Part shown: positions 1 through 6,347 of the stretch, piece by piece
Layout of the letters: every line of letters begins with the position of its first letter
How positions within the stretch are numbered: position 1 is the stretch's first letter
DNA from: Lentisphaerota bacterium
GTDB taxonomy: Bacteria > Verrucomicrobiota > Kiritimatiellia > RFP12 > JAAYLN01
NCBI GenBank assembly: GCA_012514915.1
Contig: JAAYZJ010000161.1
Span: 1 to 6,543, forward strand
DNA length: 6,543 nucleotides
Direction of reading: 5' to 3'
Made by a program: the position numbers and the translations under genes
Notes under the pieces: generated by a model
Told to the model about the DNA's origin: nothing
Seen by the model: only the letters and a program-made list of their open reading frames with translations
Databases searched by the model: none

Positions 1-93
1 GAGCCCAGCAAGCGCAGCATGCGGTTGAAGGTGAAACAGGCCGGTTGGAACAACGACTACCTTCGCGCCGTCCTAGGCATCAACCCGGCCTGA
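1..93 (+). CDS. 3' end of an unrecognised gene (partial)
   Basis: Frame 1 is open from the window edge to TGA at 91-93 and gives 30 residues, ending ...AVLGINPA. The stretch is basic at first (KRSMRLKVK) and then has a short WNNDYLRAVLG segment. Its codons look like those of the neighbouring genes, and non-coding, less GC-biased sequence starts soon after the stop, so this is probably the true end of a gene whose body lies upstream. No domain can be recognised from 30 residues and no function is proposed. It points the same way as ribBA but is separated from it by 340 bases and a promoter, so it is probably a separate transcription unit. Confidence 0.5.
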   Translation, partial: EPSKRSMRLKVKQAGWNNDYLRAVLGINPA

Positions 94-433
94 GCCGTTC
101 GGACTTCCACCACGACGCGGACGGCGACCACGTCCTGGCCGCTGCTTTGCCGGAAAACGCCCCGCACGCGTCATCCGAAGGCCATGCCGCCAACACGGCG
201 CTCCTTGAGCCGCAGACATCGGCGCGAAAGCGCATCCGCCCCCGTCAAGGTGCCACAAAAGTCAAAGGGGAAGATTTTGATGCGTTTGCCCTGGCGTCGC
301 AATCGGCTTGAGTTCGGCACACGTTTCGCGCATAATACAGCCCGTCAGCCGCGGTGACGTTGTTTCGCAGCCACGGGGCCCTCGTCGGGCCGCCTGCCTC
401 GGGCCTGCACGGATCTTCCCGTTCTTTTTACCT
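94..433. other. Non-coding region and leader upstream of ribBA
   Basis: These 340 bases hold no convincing gene. Frames that stay open here have low-complexity, arginine-rich or otherwise implausible translations. It contains a short GC-rich hairpin with a GAAA loop at 222-233 (GCGC/GCGC), an A/T-richer stretch around 255-283, a sigma70-type promoter at 308-336, and a leader of about 90 nt. In the leader, GGCCC at 377-381 can pair with GGGCC at 387-391 across a 5-base loop. I looked for the conserved blocks of the FMN (RFN) riboswitch, which often precedes riboflavin genes, and did not find them. I found no intrinsic terminator with a T-run for the upstream gene. Confidence 0.55.
308..336 (+). 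promoter_or_regulatory. Sigma70-type promoter for the ribBA operon
   Basis: The -35 hexamer TTGAGT (308-313) and the -10 hexamer CATAAT (331-336) are separated by exactly 17 bases. They match the consensus at 4/6 (TTGA) and 5/6 positions. Transcription would start near 343, giving a leader of about 90 nt before the ATG at 434. The ribBA frame stays open upstream as far as a TTG at 308, but that TTG is the -35 box itself, so a start there would be untranscribed from this promoter. This supports the downstream start for ribBA. Confidence 0.65.
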
Positions 434-1642
434 ATGAGTGCTTTTAAGTTTGACCCCATCCCCGAGGTGCTGGATGCCATCCGCGCCGGCGAGATGGTCG
501 TTGTCGTCGACGACGAGCAGCGCGAAAACGAGGGCGACCTCGTCATCGCCGCCGAGAAGGCCGATGCGCGCGCCATCAACTTCATGACCCTCCACGGACG
601 CGGGTTGATCTGCCTGTCGCTGCCGGCCGACCGCCTGCAGCAACTCGGCCTGCGCCGCATGCCGTCGCGCAACCGCGGCGATGCCTTCGGCTGCGCCTTC
701 ATGGAATCGGTCGACGCGGCGCACGGCACGACCACCGGCATCAGCGCGGAGGACCGTGCCCAGACCGTGCGCGTGCTGCTCGACCCCGCCACGACAGCCG
801 CCGATCTCGTCAGCCCCGGCCACCTGTTCCCCCTCGAAGCCCGCCCGGGCGGCGTGCTGACGCGCGCCGGCCACACGGAAGCCTCGCTCGATCTGGCCCG
901 GCTCGCTGGCCTTCAGCCCGCCGGGGTCATCTGCGAGATCCTTCAGCCCGACGGCACCATGGCCCGCCTTCCCCAACTTCGCGTCTTCGCGGCTGAACAT
1001 CGCCTGAAGATGTGCTCCGTCGCCGACCTGATCGCCCACCGCCGCCGCACCGAGCGGATGATCGAGGCGCTCAGCGAGGTCGACATGCCGACCGACATCG
1101 GCCATTTCCGCCTGCGCCTCTACCATTCGTCGGTCGACGGCCTCGACCACCTGGCGCTGGTCAAGGGCGCGCCCGGGGACGCCGCCGAGCCGCCGCTGGT
1201 GCGCGTCCACAGCGAGTGCATGACCGGCGACGTGTTCCACTCGGCGCGTTGCGACTGCGGGCGCCAGCTCGAAGCGGCCATGCGCATGATCGAGCAGGCC
1301 GGCTGCGGCGTCGTGCTGTACATGCGCCAGGAGGGGCGCGGCATCGGCCTCGCCAACAAGCTGCACGCCTACGTGCTGCAGGAAAAAGGCCTCGACACCG
1401 TTGACGCCAACGAGCAACTGGGATTCTCCGCCGACCTGCGCGACTACGGCGTCGGCGCGCAGATTCTGGCCGACCTCGGGCTGCAGCGCATCCGCCTGCT
1501 GACCAACAACCCGCGCAAGGTCGTCGGCCTGCAGGGCTATGGGCTGGAGATCGTCGAGCGCGTGCCGATCGTCATCGCCCCCTCCGAGCACAACCACCGT
1601 TATCTCGAAACCAAGAAAAGCCGAATGGGACATCTCATCTAG
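434..1642 (+). CDS. ribBA: Bifunctional RibBA: DHBP synthase / GTP cyclohydrolase II
   Basis: This cytoplasmic enzyme starts both arms of riboflavin synthesis. The RibB half converts ribulose 5-phosphate to 3,4-dihydroxy-2-butanone 4-phosphate plus formate. The RibA half opens GTP to 2,5-diamino-6-ribosylamino-pyrimidinone 5'-phosphate. The product is 402 aa, the usual size for the fusion. The RibB half shows the acidic DDEQRENEGD at 26-35, HGTTTGISAEDR at 97-108 and RPGGVLTRAGHTEAS at 137-151. The RibA half begins near residue 220 and has the zinc cysteines C262, C273 and C275, QEGRGIGL at 299-306, Y313, R336 and TNNPRKV at 357-363. Counted from the first cysteine, Y313 and R336 fall exactly where E. 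coli RibA has catalytic Tyr105 and Arg128, so both activities look intact. The ATG at 434 is chosen because family homology starts right there (SAFKFDPIPEVLDAI) and the promoter lies upstream. No clear Shine-Dalgarno sequence precedes it. It is the first gene of the operon. Confidence 0.95.
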   Translation: MSAFKFDPIPEVLDAIRAGEMVVVVDDEQRENEGDLVIAAEKADARAINFMTLHGRGLICLSLPADRLQQLGLRRMPSRNRGDAFGCAFMESVDAAHGTTTGISAEDRAQTVRVLLDPATTAADLVSPGHLFPLEARPGGVLTRAGHTEASLDLARLAGLQPAGVICEILQPDGTMARLPQLRVFAAEHRLKMCSVADLIAHRRRTERMIEALSEVDMPTDIGHFRLRLYHSSVDGLDHLALVKGAPGDAAEPPLVRVHSECMTGDVFHSARCDCGRQLEAAMRMIEQAGCGVVLYMRQEGRGIGLANKLHAYVLQEKGLDTVDANEQLGFSADLRDYGVGAQILADLGLQRIRLLTNNPRKVVGLQGYGLEIVERVPIVIAPSEHNHRYLETKKSRMGHLI

Positions 1643-1649
1643 GAAAGGA
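1641..1649 (+). promoter_or_regulatory. Ribosome binding site of ribH
   Basis: The purine run AGGAAAGGA ends nine bases before the ATG at 1659 and overlaps the last two bases of the ribBA stop codon. It fixes the ribH start well inside a frame that remains open upstream within ribBA, and suggests that ribH is translated independently on the shared message. Confidence 0.7.
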
Positions 1650-1658
1650 CGACACACC

Positions 1659-2129
1659 ATGGCCTATCAGGAAATCAACGGACAACTCCAAGCCGCGGGG
1701 CTCGAACTGGCGATCGTGATCAGCCGGTTCAACAGCTTCTTCACGAGCCAGCTCTTGAAGGGCGCCATCGACTGTTTCGAGCGCCATGGCGGCAAGCAGG
1801 AATCCCTGACCGTCGTCTGGGTTCCCGGCGCCAATGAATTGCCGCTGGTGGCCGACAAGCTGGCCGCCACGGGCCGCTTCCAGGGCATCATCGCCCTGGG
1901 CGCCGTCATCCGCGGCGCGACGCCCCACGCCGACCTGATCAACGGCCAGGTTTCCCGGTCGCTGGCCAAGACCGCCCTCGACCACGGCGTTCCCGTCATC
2001 AACGCCGTCGTCTGCGCCGACAACCTGGAGCAGGCCATCGAGCGCTCCGGCACCAAGGCCGGCAACAAGGGCTGGGACGGCGCCCTGGCGGCGATCGAGA
2101 TGGCCTCGGTCTACCAGCAGCTGGGTTGA
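1659..2129 (+). CDS. ribH: 6,7-dimethyl-8-ribityllumazine synthase
   Basis: RibH condenses the RibB product with 5-amino-6-ribitylamino-uracil to give 6,7-dimethyl-8-ribityllumazine, the penultimate step of riboflavin synthesis; the family forms pentamers or 60-mer capsids. The product is 156 aa, the normal size. The alignment to B. subtilis RibH (recalled, gapless, offset +2) shows RFN at 23-25, VPGANELP at 55-62, GAVIRGATPH at 81-90 with the catalytic H90, and ERSGTKAGNKG at 128-138 with R129 and K133 for phosphate binding. Two pocket phenylalanines are replaced: N59 stands where B. subtilis has F57, and N115 where it has F113. The His-Tyr-Asp-Tyr stretch is HADL here. The ATG at 1659 is preceded by AGGAAAGGA (1641-1649), a good ribosome binding site that overlaps the ribBA stop. 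Its TGA overlaps the nusB start by one base. Confidence 0.93.
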   Translation: MAYQEINGQLQAAGLELAIVISRFNSFFTSQLLKGAIDCFERHGGKQESLTVVWVPGANELPLVADKLAATGRFQGIIALGAVIRGATPHADLINGQVSRSLAKTALDHGVPVINAVVCADNLEQAIERSGTKAGNKGWDGALAAIEMASVYQQLG

Positions 2130-2749
2130 TGCCCATGACCACCGTCAACCGCCGGCACGCGCGCGAATGGGCGCTGCAGATCCTGTTCCAGATCGACGCC
2201 AACCCGTCGCAGGATCTCGCGCCGGTGCTGCGCGATTTCTGGATCCAGCAGTTGCACGTGCGCCAGGACGAGGGCCCCGACGGCAGTCCCGATGCCGCGG
2301 CCGCCTCCCTGCTGCTGGAAGCGGAGGCGGCGGCCGACCTCCTGGCCCCCAGGCGCTACCGCGCCTTCACCGAGCATCTGGTGCGCGGGGTCGCCGAGAA
2401 CCTCGGCGCGATCGACGAGCGGCTCGTCCGCTACACCGAGCACTGGCCGCTGCACCGCATGGGCGGCGTCGACCGCAACGTGCTGCGCCTGGCGATCTAC
2501 GAGATGTTCTTCGACGACCAGGCACCGCCGGTCGTCATCATCAACGAGGCCGTCGACCTCGCCAAGTTCTTCAGCTCGAGCGAGTCGGGTCGGTTCGTCA
2601 ACGGCATTCTCGACCGCGCCTGCAAGGATGTGACCCGGCCGCCCCGCGAATCCGCCCCGGACGCGGGCGGCGGACGTGCCGGACGCGGCAAGACCCGGCG
2701 CCGCCGGCCGGCGGCGGCAACGGCGGCCGTCTCCAAACCGGTGGCATGA
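2129..2749 (+). CDS. nusB: Transcription antitermination factor NusB (long form)
   Basis: NusB binds boxA RNA with ribosomal protein S10 and takes part in antitermination and processing of rRNA transcripts. The signature regions are the N-terminal NRRHAREWALQILFQID (residues 7-23) and the C-terminal VDRNVLRLAIYEM (114-126), VVIINEAVDLAKFF (135-148) and SESGRFVNGILD (151-162). At 206 aa it is much longer than the usual length of about 140. There is extra sequence between the first helices (about 40-75), and after residue 165 a tail of about 40 residues rich in Arg, Ala, Gly and Pro. The ATG at 2129 overlaps the ribH TGA (TGATG), which favours coupled translation; ATG 2135, two codons later, is equally possible. 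nusB beside ribH is a common arrangement in bacteria. Confidence 0.9.
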   Translation: MPMTTVNRRHAREWALQILFQIDANPSQDLAPVLRDFWIQQLHVRQDEGPDGSPDAAAASLLLEAEAAADLLAPRRYRAFTEHLVRGVAENLGAIDERLVRYTEHWPLHRMGGVDRNVLRLAIYEMFFDDQAPPVVIINEAVDLAKFFSSSESGRFVNGILDRACKDVTRPPRESAPDAGGGRAGRGKTRRRRPAAATAAVSKPVA

Positions 2750-2753
2750 TCCC

Positions 2754-3950
2754 ATGGCGCGGCCCGCGACAACGCCCGCGGCGGCGGCCGATGCGCTCCG
2801 GGAAGACCGGCGCCTGATGCGCCTCGCGATCCGCCTGGCGCGCGCCGGCGAGGGCCACACGCGCCCCAACCCGCCGGTGGGCGCCGTCGTGGTGCTCGAT
2901 GGCCAGGTCATCGGCCGCGGCACGCACCGGGCCGCCGGCCAGCCGCATGCCGAAGTCGAAGCCATCCGCGCCTGCCGGCGGAACCCGCGGGGCGCCACAC
3001 TCTACGTCACCCTCGAACCCTGCAGCACGACCGGACGGACGCCTCCCTGCACCGACCTGATTGCCGAGCACGGACTGAGGCGTGTCTGCATCGGCTGCAT
3101 CGATCCCAACCCGCGCCACGCCGGACGCGGCATCGACGTGCTCCGTCAAGGGGGCATCGCCGTCGAGACCGGGCTCTGCGAGGCCGACTGCCGCCGCCTG
3201 ATCGCACCGTTCGCCAAGCGCATCACCACCGGGCTTCCCTGGGTGACCCTCAAGCTGGCGCTGACGCTCGACGGGCGGCTGGCCGACCGCGACGGCCGGT
3301 CGAAATGGATCACCGGCGAGCCGGCGCGCGCCTGGGTCCAACAGCTCCGGCGGCGGGCCGACGCCATCCTCGTCGGCGCGGGCACCGTCGCGGCCGACGA
3401 CCCCGAACTCCGCTGCCGCCTGCCCGGCGCGGGCGACGCCTGGCGGGTGGTGATCGACGGTGCCGGCCGGCTGCCGGCCGACCGCCGCCTCTTCACCGAT
3501 GCCCATGCCGCCACGACAATCATGGCCACCACGCCGGCCGGCGCCCGCCGCCTGCGCCAGACACTGCCGGCCGGCACGGCGGCGACCCTCTGGACCTTCC
3601 GCGCGCGCCGCGACGGCACGCTGAACCTGGCCGATGTGCTGCGCCGCCTGAGCGACGAGCACGGCGTCATGCACGTCGTCTGCGAAGGCGGCGGACGCCT
3701 GGCGGGCCGCCTGGCCGCCGCCGGACTCGTGGATACCTTCGCCTTCGTGTACGCACCGTGCTTGCTGGGCGACGCCGCCGCCGTGCCTGCGGTCGACGGC
3801 CCCCGCTGGCTGCTCGGGCAGGCGCCGCGCGGACAGTTCACCGAGGTGCGCCGCCTGGGCGGGGATCTGCTGGTCCTCGCGCAGGAACTGCAGCCGGACG
3901 CGGCCCGCCCGCCGCGCCTGACTGAAACAAGAAACGGCCGTCATCCGTGA
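2754..3950 (+). CDS. ribD: Bifunctional RibD deaminase/reductase
   Basis: RibD carries out two consecutive riboflavin steps: zinc-dependent deamination of the diaminopyrimidine made by RibA, then NADPH-dependent reduction of the ribosyl to a ribityl chain. The product is 398 aa. The deaminase half has NPPVGAVVV at 39-47, PHAEVEAI at 64-71 with zinc ligand H65 and proton shuttle E67, and LEPCSTTGRTPPC at 87-99 with zinc ligands C90 and C99. The common His after PCS is Thr here; it is not a zinc ligand. The reductase half runs from about 152 and includes LPWVTLKLALTLDGRLA, GRSKWITG, DAILVGAGTVAADDPEL and, later, VVCEGGGRLAG. Both halves look complete. The ATG at 2754 lies four bases after the nusB stop with only a weak purine run upstream, so translational coupling is likely. 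Upstream GTG 2676 is in frame but would add low-complexity residues inside nusB. Confidence 0.93.
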   Translation: MARPATTPAAAADALREDRRLMRLAIRLARAGEGHTRPNPPVGAVVVLDGQVIGRGTHRAAGQPHAEVEAIRACRRNPRGATLYVTLEPCSTTGRTPPCTDLIAEHGLRRVCIGCIDPNPRHAGRGIDVLRQGGIAVETGLCEADCRRLIAPFAKRITTGLPWVTLKLALTLDGRLADRDGRSKWITGEPARAWVQQLRRRADAILVGAGTVAADDPELRCRLPGAGDAWRVVIDGAGRLPADRRLFTDAHAATTIMATTPAGARRLRQTLPAGTAATLWTFRARRDGTLNLADVLRRLSDEHGVMHVVCEGGGRLAGRLAAAGLVDTFAFVYAPCLLGDAAAVPAVDGPRWLLGQAPRGQFTEVRRLGGDLLVLAQELQPDAARPPRLTETRNGRHP

Positions 3951-3969
3951 TCGGCGAACGGGAATCGGC

Positions 3970-3979
3970 AGGAAGGGAG
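3970..3979 (+). promoter_or_regulatory. Ribosome binding site of the SDR gene
   Basis: AGGAAGGGAG lies 5-6 bases before the ATG at 3985 and is the strongest Shine-Dalgarno sequence in the window. The 34-base gap after ribD shows no terminator and no clear promoter, so the SDR gene is probably read from the ribBA promoter but initiated independently. Confidence 0.65.
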
Positions 3980-3984
3980 ACGAC

Positions 3985-4920
3985 ATGCCGCGCAAAGTAT
4001 TGGTTTTCGGAGCGACGGGCGAGATCGGCGGGCGCATCGCCCGCCTCTGCGCCGACGCGGGGCACCACGTCACCGGGGTCAGCCGCGGCGTCAACACGCG
4101 CCCGGTGGTCGACCTGACGGGGATCGAGATGCTGCACGGCAGCAAGCTCGACCCCGTCTTTCTCCAGCAGGTTTGCGCGCCGTGCAAGCCCGATGTCGTC
4201 ATCGACTCCGTCCCCTCGATCGAGGCGGGCGATCTGTTGTGGCGGCATCTCCGCGGCGCGGGCAACTTTTTCTTCTGCAGCTCGACCGGCCGCTACGTGC
4301 CGCTGCAAGTCCTGCCGGCCGACGAGTCGCACCCCTGGCGCGAGCCGACCCCCGTCAACTTCCAGCGCCAGTGCGCGATGGACAGCCACTTCCTCGACCG
4401 GTGGGAACGCGAGCAGTTCCCGGTGACGCTCTTCTGCCCGACGAACATCATCGGCGAGCACCGCGTCCCGCTCGACCTGTGGGGCGGACGCGACATCGGC
4501 TTCTTCAAGCGTCTCAAAACCCACCAGCCGGTTCCGCTCGTCCCCTGCGGGCACGTGCTGGTCCAGTCCGGCTACAACTGGGATTTGGCCAGCGCCTTTG
4601 CCCGTGCGGTCGACCATCCCGACGCCGTCCGCGGCGAGACCTTCATCATCTCCTGCAAGCGGGCGATCACCCTCGACCGCTACCTGGAGACGGCTCGGGC
4701 CTTTCTCAACAGCCGTTCGGAAATCGTGCCCGTCACGCCCGACAAGCTGATCGAGACGATCCCGACGGTCCGGATGCGCCACGGCCTCGAGTTCCTGCTC
4801 GAGCACATGTGCTTCGACATCGGCAAGGCCGAGCGCGTGCTGGGCTACGCCCCCACCCACACGACCGAGCAGGGACTGATCAAGGCCCTCGCCTGGTGCG
4901 TGGAGACGGGGCTCCTCTAG
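3985..4920 (+). CDS. NAD(P)-binding SDR/epimerase-like protein, atypical
   Basis: The product is 311 aa. Residues 3-35 form a Rossmann beta-alpha-beta start, with a glycine-rich dinucleotide loop GATGEIG (9-15), then VVIDSVP at 71-77, FFFCSSTGRY at 95-104, and a later CPTNIIGEHR segment. This is the layout of the NAD-dependent epimerase/dehydratase (extended or atypical SDR) family. The catalytic YxxxK is not seen: at the expected place after the SSTG strand the sequence is NFQRQCAMD (125-133), so Tyr and Lys appear to be Phe126 and Cys130. That resembles non-catalytic atypical SDRs such as the CSP41-like proteins. Ten cysteines are present, including CAPC at 64-67. Substrate and pathway cannot be deduced; the end of a riboflavin operon does not itself prove a role in flavin metabolism. 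It converges on parA, and the two genes share CTAG at 4917-4920. Confidence 0.75.
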   Translation: MPRKVLVFGATGEIGGRIARLCADAGHHVTGVSRGVNTRPVVDLTGIEMLHGSKLDPVFLQQVCAPCKPDVVIDSVPSIEAGDLLWRHLRGAGNFFFCSSTGRYVPLQVLPADESHPWREPTPVNFQRQCAMDSHFLDRWEREQFPVTLFCPTNIIGEHRVPLDLWGGRDIGFFKRLKTHQPVPLVPCGHVLVQSGYNWDLASAFARAVDHPDAVRGETFIISCKRAITLDRYLETARAFLNSRSEIVPVTPDKLIETIPTVRMRHGLEFLLEHMCFDIGKAERVLGYAPTHTTEQGLIKALAWCVETGLL

Positions 4921-5732
4921 CTACGCCCCCGCCGCGCGCGCCGGGCGAACTCGACCGCGAACTCGCGGTAGGCCTGCGCGCCCCGCGACGACGGATCGTA
5001 GTCGGTGATCGGCTTGCCGAAACTCGGCGCCTCGCTGAGGCGGATGTTGCGGGGAATGACGGTTTCATAGACGAGGGGGCCGAAATGACTGCGGACCTCG
5101 GCCAGCACATCCTGCGACAGCCGCGTGCGGCCGTCGAACATCGTCATCAGAATGCCTTCGAGCGTCAGACCGGGATTGACCCCGTTCTCGCGCAGGCGGC
5201 GGATCAGGTCGGTGATCACGCTCAACCCCTCCATGGCATAGTACTCCGACTGCATGGTCACCACGATGCCGTCGGCCGCCGCCAGCGAGGAGGTCATCAG
5301 GATGCCGAGCGAGGGGGGACAGTCCATCAGGATGAAGTCGAAGACCTGCGCCTCGAGCACCCGTTCCAGCGCCTTGCGGACGCTGCGAAGATGATCGTCC
5401 TGCCGCGCGATCTCGATTTCCGCCCCGGCCAGGTCGATCTCCGAGGGGATGATGTTGAGATTCTCGTAGGGCGTGGGCTGAATGATGTCCGCGACGTCCG
5501 AGGCGCCCGTCAGCACCGGATAGAGGCTGCAACCCCGCTTCGGCCGCAACCCGAGCCCGCTGGTGGCGTTGGCCTGCGGATCGAGGTCGATCACCAGCAC
5601 CGTCTGTTTCCGCTCGGCCAGCGACGCCGCCAGGTTGACCACGGTCGTCGTCTTGCCCACGCCTCCCTTCTGGTTGGCGATGGCGATCACGCGGGTGCGG
5701 GGGCGGACGGACGCGGGTGTCGGGGTATCCAT
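4917..5732 (-). CDS. parA: ParA/Soj-type chromosome-partitioning ATPase
   Basis: This is a deviant Walker ATPase of the Soj/ParA group, which in other bacteria binds DNA non-specifically as an ATP dimer and acts with ParB and parS in origin segregation. The product is 271 aa. The motifs are KGGVGKTT (22-29, deviant Walker A with the signature Lys), DLDPQANAT (49-57, Walker A'), FILMDCPPSLG (133-143, Walker B), MFDGRTRLSQDVLAEVR (198-214) and IPRNIRLSEAPSFGKP (227-241), all typical of chromosomal Soj. There is no N-terminal helix-turn-helix, unlike P1-type plasmid ParA, and the C-terminus is basic (RRARRGRS). The start at 5732 is chosen because homology begins soon after (RTRVIAIANQKGG) and it falls 16 bases after the efpL stop, so the two genes form an operon. 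A longer open frame extends into efpL and is rejected. No parB follows; the next gene is convergent. Confidence 0.93.
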   Translation of the reverse strand: MDTPTPASVRPRTRVIAIANQKGGVGKTTTVVNLAASLAERKQTVLVIDLDPQANATSGLGLRPKRGCSLYPVLTGASDVADIIQPTPYENLNIIPSEIDLAGAEIEIARQDDHLRSVRKALERVLEAQVFDFILMDCPPSLGILMTSSLAAADGIVVTMQSEYYAMEGLSVITDLIRRLRENGVNPGLTLEGILMTMFDGRTRLSQDVLAEVRSHFGPLVYETVIPRNIRLSEAPSFGKPITDYDPSSRGAQAYREFAVEFARRARRGRS

Positions 5733-5748
5733 GCGGCAGGTGTCCTGT

Positions 5749-6327
5749 CTAGTCTTTATCGGCGCGTCCGAGGAATTCCCCGGTGCGGGTGTCGACGCGG
5801 ATCGCCTCGCCCGGGGTGATGTATTCGGGCACAAGCACCACGAGGCCCGTCTCCGTGGTGGCCGGCTTGGCACGGCTGGTCGCCGTCTGCCCCTTCATGG
5901 TCGGTTCGCACGCCGCGACCGTCAGCACGACGTTGACCGGCAGTTCGATGGCGGCGGGACGTCCGTCGACCACCAGGCACTTGATCCCCTCGAGGTCCTC
6001 GGCCAGGTAGTTCGCCTGCTCGCCCAGATCGTCGGCGCTCAGCGTGAACTGGGAGAAATCCTCGGCATCCATGAACGTATAGGTGTCGCCGTGCTCCTTG
6101 TAGAGGAACTGGACATCGCGACGCTCGACGACGACCTCGTCGAATTTCTCGTCCCCTTTGCAGGTCTCGTCGACCTTGGCGTGCGTCAGCAGGTTGCGGA
6201 ACCGGAAGCGGAAGAGCGTGGCCGCGCCGCGGGCGCTCGGCGTCGTCACGCGCAGCGTCTCGACGACATGCGGCGCCCCGTTGAGGCTGACGATGCTGTT
6301 GCGGCTCAAGTCACAGGCTTTGATCAT
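5749..6327 (-). CDS. efpL: EF-P paralogue EfpL (YeiP-type)
   Basis: EF-P family proteins bind between the ribosomal P and E sites and relieve stalling at proline-rich sequences. The product is 192 aa in three parts: a KOW-like N-terminal domain (about 1-64), a central OB domain with YTFMD (83-87), and a C-terminal OB domain with GLVVLVPEYITPGEAIRVDT (161-180). Canonical EF-P has PGKGQA at the loop tip with a modified lysine. Here the loop is PSARGAATLFR (30-40) with Arg33, one residue longer. That matches the PTARGAATLYK loop of E. coli YeiP, now called EfpL, in which the arginine is used unmodified; the GRAD near the C-terminus also matches EfpL. A canonical efp may exist elsewhere in the genome. 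The start is ATG at 6327-6325, where homology begins. No clear Shine-Dalgarno is present. It is the first gene of an efpL-parA operon. Confidence 0.85.
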   Translation of the reverse strand: MIKACDLSRNSIVSLNGAPHVVETLRVTTPSARGAATLFRFRFRNLLTHAKVDETCKGDEKFDEVVVERRDVQFLYKEHGDTYTFMDAEDFSQFTLSADDLGEQANYLAEDLEGIKCLVVDGRPAAIELPVNVVLTVAACEPTMKGQTATSRAKPATTETGLVVLVPEYITPGEAIRVDTRTGEFLGRADKD

Positions 6328-6347
6328 ACGCGTACACTCGGACGGGT

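Noticed and set aside
222..233. Small GCGC-GAAA-GCGC hairpin as part of a structured RNA
   Set aside because: A four-pair stem alone is weak evidence, and nothing around it matches tmRNA, SRP RNA, RNase P RNA or a riboswitch.
45..311. 88-residue open frame on the + strand before ribBA
   Set aside because: It starts out of frame inside the end of the upstream gene, has no recognisable domain or ribosome binding site, and has an unnatural composition.
308..433. Longer ribBA start at TTG 308
   Set aside because: The extra 42 residues are not RibB-like, the TTG coincides with the -35 box, and homology begins at the ATG at 434.
411..436. GGATCTTCC just before ribBA resembles the first block of an FMN riboswitch
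   Set aside because: It is too close to the start codon and none of the other conserved RFN blocks follow, so it is a chance match.
428..1660. Long antisense open frame opposite ribBA, and other long frames opposite or overlapping ribD, nusB and the SDR gene
   Set aside because: They are mirror frames caused by high GC at third codon positions. Their translations are low-complexity and match no family, while the sense genes have full catalytic motifs.
5733..5873. N-terminal extension of ParA reaching into efpL
   Set aside because: The added residues are Arg/Ser/Pro-rich with no homology and would overlap the efpL coding region. The ATG at 5732 gives a normal Soj length.
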